Of a DNA stretch of 64,000 nucleotides, positions 61,530 to 64,000 are shown in pieces. Numbering within the stretch: the first letter of the stretch is position 1; each line of letters opens with the position of its first letter. Made by a program: the position numbers and the translations under genes. Below the pieces are notes generated by a model. It was not told the DNA's origin and searched no databases. It saw nothing but the letters and a program-made list of their open reading frames with translations. The stretch spans positions 310,001 through 374,000 of the forward strand of contig NZ_JADKNH010000003.1 in the NCBI RefSeq assembly GCF_015352425.1, in the 5' to 3' direction. The DNA is from Fusibacter ferrireducens. GTDB lineage: Bacteria > Bacillota > Clostridia > Peptostreptococcales > Acidaminobacteraceae.

Positions 61530-61853
61530 ATGAATAAAGCTTTAATGGAACAACTTGAGCTTGAGAAGAGAAAGAGAGAAATTTTAAAAGAAGCTCAAAA
61601 CAATAAAAAAAATGTATCCGCCAAGGAACCGTTTAGTGAAAAATCATCTTCAGTTAGAAAAGATGTGTCTTCGGTTTATGAGGAAGCTTTAAACCGGGAG
61701 GATTCACAGAAATTTGCTTGGGAATATGAACTCGAGCGCTATAGAAGAGATAAAAGGAGAGATAGATTCTACTTATTCGGAATGATTTGTGGTATTTTAG
61801 CTTTAATTCTAACGCTTTATTTCAATGCGTCAGAGTGGATGCAGTGGTTTTAA
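61530..61853 (+). CDS. Small coiled-coil membrane protein in the yhaON operon
   Basis: A 107-residue protein with a charged, coiled-coil N-terminal half (MEQLELEKRKREILKEAQ), a second charged helix (WEYELERYRRDKRRDR) and one membrane helix at about residues 83-100. GAGGACAAATTT precedes ATG 61530, ten bases after the yhaN stop. I do not recognise the family. Cotranscription with a membrane-tip Rad50-like protein suggests a membrane anchor or partner; inference. Confidence 0.72.
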   Translation: MNKALMEQLELEKRKREILKEAQNNKKNVSAKEPFSEKSSSVRKDVSSVYEEALNREDSQKFAWEYELERYRRDKRRDRFYLFGMICGILALILTLYFNASEWMQWF

Positions 61854-62316
61854 AAAGAGGGTTATGATAGAACAATTTCAATGTAGAAGCGTGGCTGTTA
61901 AATGATAATATAGGAAAAATTTATATTGAGTCATCAAATCTGAGTTCATAAAAGGGATGCTTTCTAAAATCAATTTGAATTGTTTGGGAAACATCCCTTT
62001 AAAATATGTAATGAAGAGGAACTTAATTCGATCATCTTGCGTCTCAATGGTGATGGCAATGTATTCACATATGAAATTTAAATCAACCTGATTAAACGTT
62101 ATAATAATGATTTATAATTTTTTCTAATGAAATTTTAAGAAAAATAGATTCAAAACAGCTGTAAAAGTTCACACAAAGGACATAACAAAAAGATATGCTA
62201 GCAAGGGTATGGAAAAATGTTTAAGGGGATAAATCCTATCAAAATTTAGAATGCTCTGTTAAAGTGTTTTTAAATTATAATAATTGTGTGGATATAAAAG
62301 AGAAAGGAGGGTGTTC
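61854..62316 (+). other. Intergenic region: terminator-like hairpin and promoter remnant
   Basis: AAAGGGATGCTTTC (61951-61964) pairs with GGAAACATCCCTTT (61987-62000), followed by AAAATA rather than T, so it is a weak terminator or an RNA structure. TATAAT at 62276-62281 is a likely -10 for the following transporter gene, without a clear -35. No coding frame of note is present. Confidence 0.5.
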
Positions 62317-63090
62317 GTGGGAGAACTGATTATTGAAGTTAAAGATCTTAGAAAGGTCTATAAAATTGGATCTGAGAAAGTGGTGGCACTCAATAAGATA
62401 AATTTATCTATTTATAAAGGCGAAATTTGTTGTATTTTAGGGACGTCAGGTTCTGGAAAATCAACACTTTTGAATATGATGGCAGGACTGGAGAAACCCA
62501 CTAAAGGTTCTATTGAGATTAAAAGTGTCGGCATAGAAAAAATGACTGAGAAGCAATTGGCTCGTTTTAGACAAAAGCACATTGGATTCATATTTCAGTC
62601 CTATAATCTTTTGGGTGCATTGACTGCCCTTGAAAACGTTGCAATGCCCCTTATCTTTAGAGGTTTTTCAAAAATAAATAGAGAGAAATTAGCACGAAAA
62701 TACTTAAACATGGTAGGTCTCAAAGACCGTTATAAGCATAGACCAACACAGATGAGTGGCGGACAGCAACAGCGTGTTGGGATTGCTAGAGCTTTTGTAG
62801 GGACGCCTGAAATTATATTTGCAGATGAGCCCACAGGGAACTTAGATACGAAGACATCTATTGAAGTCATGCACATCATGTGGAAAATGGCAAGGGAAAA
62901 GCAGCAGACTATTGTTATTGTAACGCATGATCCGGAAGTTGCCCTGTATGCAGATAAAGTCATCCACATTAGAGATGGTGATATTCAGAAAATTGACAAT
63001 CGGGAAAATGACGATGTATATGAAAAATATATCTTGCCTTATGAAGTTCAATATGATGAACATTTGGAAGATGCAAAAGTAAGCACCTGA
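62317..63090 (+). CDS. ABC transporter ATPase, MacB/LolD type
   Basis: A 257-residue ATPase with GTSGSGKST, the FQSYNLLGALTA Q-loop, [25 protein letters not shown] and an IVTHDPEV switch. A C-terminal tail of about 30 charged residues extends beyond the usual domain. GTG 62317 is chosen with AAAGGAGG at 62303-62310; GTG 62311 is too close. The next gene encodes a secreted protein, and an FtsX-type permease is expected beyond the window. Confidence 0.88.
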   Translation: MGELIIEVKDLRKVYKIGSEKVVALNKINLSIYKGEICCILGTSGSGKSTLLNMMAGLEKPTKGSIEIKSVGIEKMTEKQLARFRQKHIGFIFQSYNLLGALTALENVAMPLIFRGFSKINREKLARKYLNMVGLKDRYKHRPTQMSGGQQQRVGIARAFVGTPEIIFADEPTGNLDTKTSIEVMHIMWKMAREKQQTIVIVTHDPEVALYADKVIHIRDGDIQKIDNRENDDVYEKYILPYEVQYDEHLEDAKVST

Positions 63091-63137
63091 TTTAAAAAAA
63101 GGAATGAAATTATAAAGAAAGAGGAAGGATACAATTT

Positions 63138-64000
63138 ATGAAAAAAAGTGTATTATTAATGATAATGATTTTAATAGTTAATATGATGTTGCCGGTGAGT
63201 ATGGCTCTTGATATGAACCAGCCTTATATTGTATTAGAAGGTACAGAAGAGATTCAAGTTATGAGGGCAGGTGAGGAGGGAACCTTTAAACTTACACTAA
63301 AAAATGAGACTTATAATACTGCATTATATATGGATGTTGAGCTTTCAGGGGAGCATCCATTTAGAACAGATTTAAATAATTTAACCCAGTATGTACCTTC
63401 GGTTGAGGTAAAAAAATCTGTGAAGTTGGAATTTGATGTGGAAGTGAGTCCGACTGCTCAGTCCAAATTGTATGAGTTTGATTTGGTTTTAAATTATGTA
63501 AATGCCTTTGGGACGGTTTACAAGCAAACAAGAAAAGTATACGTTAAAATTGAAAATAATACTGTAGGTCCAATACTTGGTGCGTATACAACGGTTGGCC
63601 CCGAATATGTTTTTAAACCAGGAAATTCTGATGCAATAGGGATCAAGCTAGTGAACTCAGGCACTATGGTTGCTAAAGATATCATTTTAAAAATTTCTGG
63701 ATTTGGTGTGAACAATTTAATGTTAGACAAAGATGTTGATACGAAAAAGGTTGTGATGATTGGCAAGGAATCTTCAGAATTTGTTTATTTCAATGTTGTT
63801 TGTGCCCCTAAAGCAAAGACGGGTATTTATCCTTACAAGGTGGAAGCGAAATACATTGATGAATTCGGCGGTACTTATGAAAAGGAATTTGAAATATATA
63901 TGAGTGTGGAGGGGAATGATACTTCAGGTGCGGAACTGGCCATAAAAAATATAAAGGTACCAGAAGTCATTGTTCCAAACGAACCCTTTGAAGTTTCTTG
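63138..64000 (+). CDS. Secreted multi-domain beta protein, start of gene (cut by window edge)
   Basis: An open frame of at least 287 residues running off the right edge. A signal peptide (about residues 1-24, MKKSVLLMIMILIVNMMLP, cleavage near SMA-LD) is followed by at least two beta-sandwich repeats of the CARDB/NEW3 kind: GTFKLTLKNETYNTALYMDV and GNSDAIGIKLVNSGTMVAKD, each with a K-N/LVNSG core, and a third begins at about residue 270. AGGAAGG precedes ATG 63138. In related operons such proteins sit between a MacB-type ATPase and an FtsX-type permease and may be the exported or scaffold part; inference. Confidence 0.8.
   Translation, partial: MKKSVLLMIMILIVNMMLPVSMALDMNQPYIVLEGTEEIQVMRAGEEGTFKLTLKNETYNTALYMDVELSGEHPFRTDLNNLTQYVPSVEVKKSVKLEFDVEVSPTAQSKLYEFDLVLNYVNAFGTVYKQTRKVYVKIENNTVGPILGAYTTVGPEYVFKPGNSDAIGIKLVNSGTMVAKDIILKISGFGVNNLMLDKDVDTKKVVMIGKESSEFVYFNVVCAPKAKTGIYPYKVEAKYIDEFGGTYEKEFEIYMSVEGNDTSGAELAIKNIKVPEVIVPNEPFEVS

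Noticed and set aside
1-64000. CRISPR array, tRNA or rRNA genes, prophage
   Set aside because: No regularly spaced repeats, no cloverleaf with tRNA consensus bases, no rRNA-like stretches and no phage structural or integrase genes were seen by eye.

Overview
The window reads as chromosomal DNA of a low-GC, anaerobic Gram-positive bacterium of the Clostridia type. This is inferred from AT-rich codon use, strong AGGAGG ribosome binding sites, many rho-independent terminators, [FeFe]-hydrogenase maturases, a CIRCE element, lipoprotein solute-binding proteins, and YhaO/YhaN-, UPF0316- and UPF0761-type genes. I cannot fix the genus. No rRNA, tRNA, CRISPR, prophage or transposase gene was seen; both edges cut through genes.

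Layout. 1-2.6 kb: end of an alanine racemase, an M20 amidohydrolase and a DppA-type D-aminopeptidase, which together look like D-amino-acid peptide breakdown. 2.9-4.8 kb: ABC-F ATPase. 5-9.5 kb: a membrane EAL phosphodiesterase and a TPR-GAF-GGDEF cyclase, an opposed c-di-GMP pair; a PilZ membrane protein at 23.6 kb is a likely receptor. 9.5-10.1 kb: an intergenic region rich in RNA-like structure, followed by a TM1266-type regulator, hydG and hydF. 13.2-18.9 kb: a Ugp-like ABC transporter with a phosphodiesterase. 19-23.5 kb: hybrid histidine kinase, receiver protein and radical SAM protein. 25-31.7 kb: Nudix hydrolase, ABC exporter, UPF0316 protein, HflK/HflC pair and a YihY-type protein. 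31.7-36 kb: MacB/FtsX-type ABC transporter with adaptor. 36.3 kb: CIRCE-controlled Hsp20.

Two regions stand out. At 38.1-45.4 kb a 1,630-residue protein (HD hydrolase, helical region, NadD-like nucleotidyltransferase, possible GNAT and a phosphoribosyltransferase-like motif) sits in a tight cassette with a lactate/malate-dehydrogenase-like protein and a cysteine-motif flavodoxin-like protein. This looks like a nucleotide or NAD-related system that I cannot match to a described pathway. At 46-54.9 kb a GntR regulator precedes AtuA-family and DUF4387 proteins, an LplABC-like ABC importer and two different ADP-ribosylglycohydrolase-family enzymes. This looks like a catabolic operon for an unidentified glycoside or ribosylated compound.

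55-64 kb: TtcA-type thiolase, a membrane protein with a degenerate kinase-like N terminus and PKD-like C terminus, a YhaO/YhaN nuclease-ATPase pair, and the start of another MacB-type transporter operon.

Between genes there is a family of about 100-bp hairpin repeats, each full copy lying just 3' of a terminator, plus a candidate three-way-junction RNA before the hydrogenase genes and a candidate 430-nt noncoding RNA at 45.4-45.8 kb.
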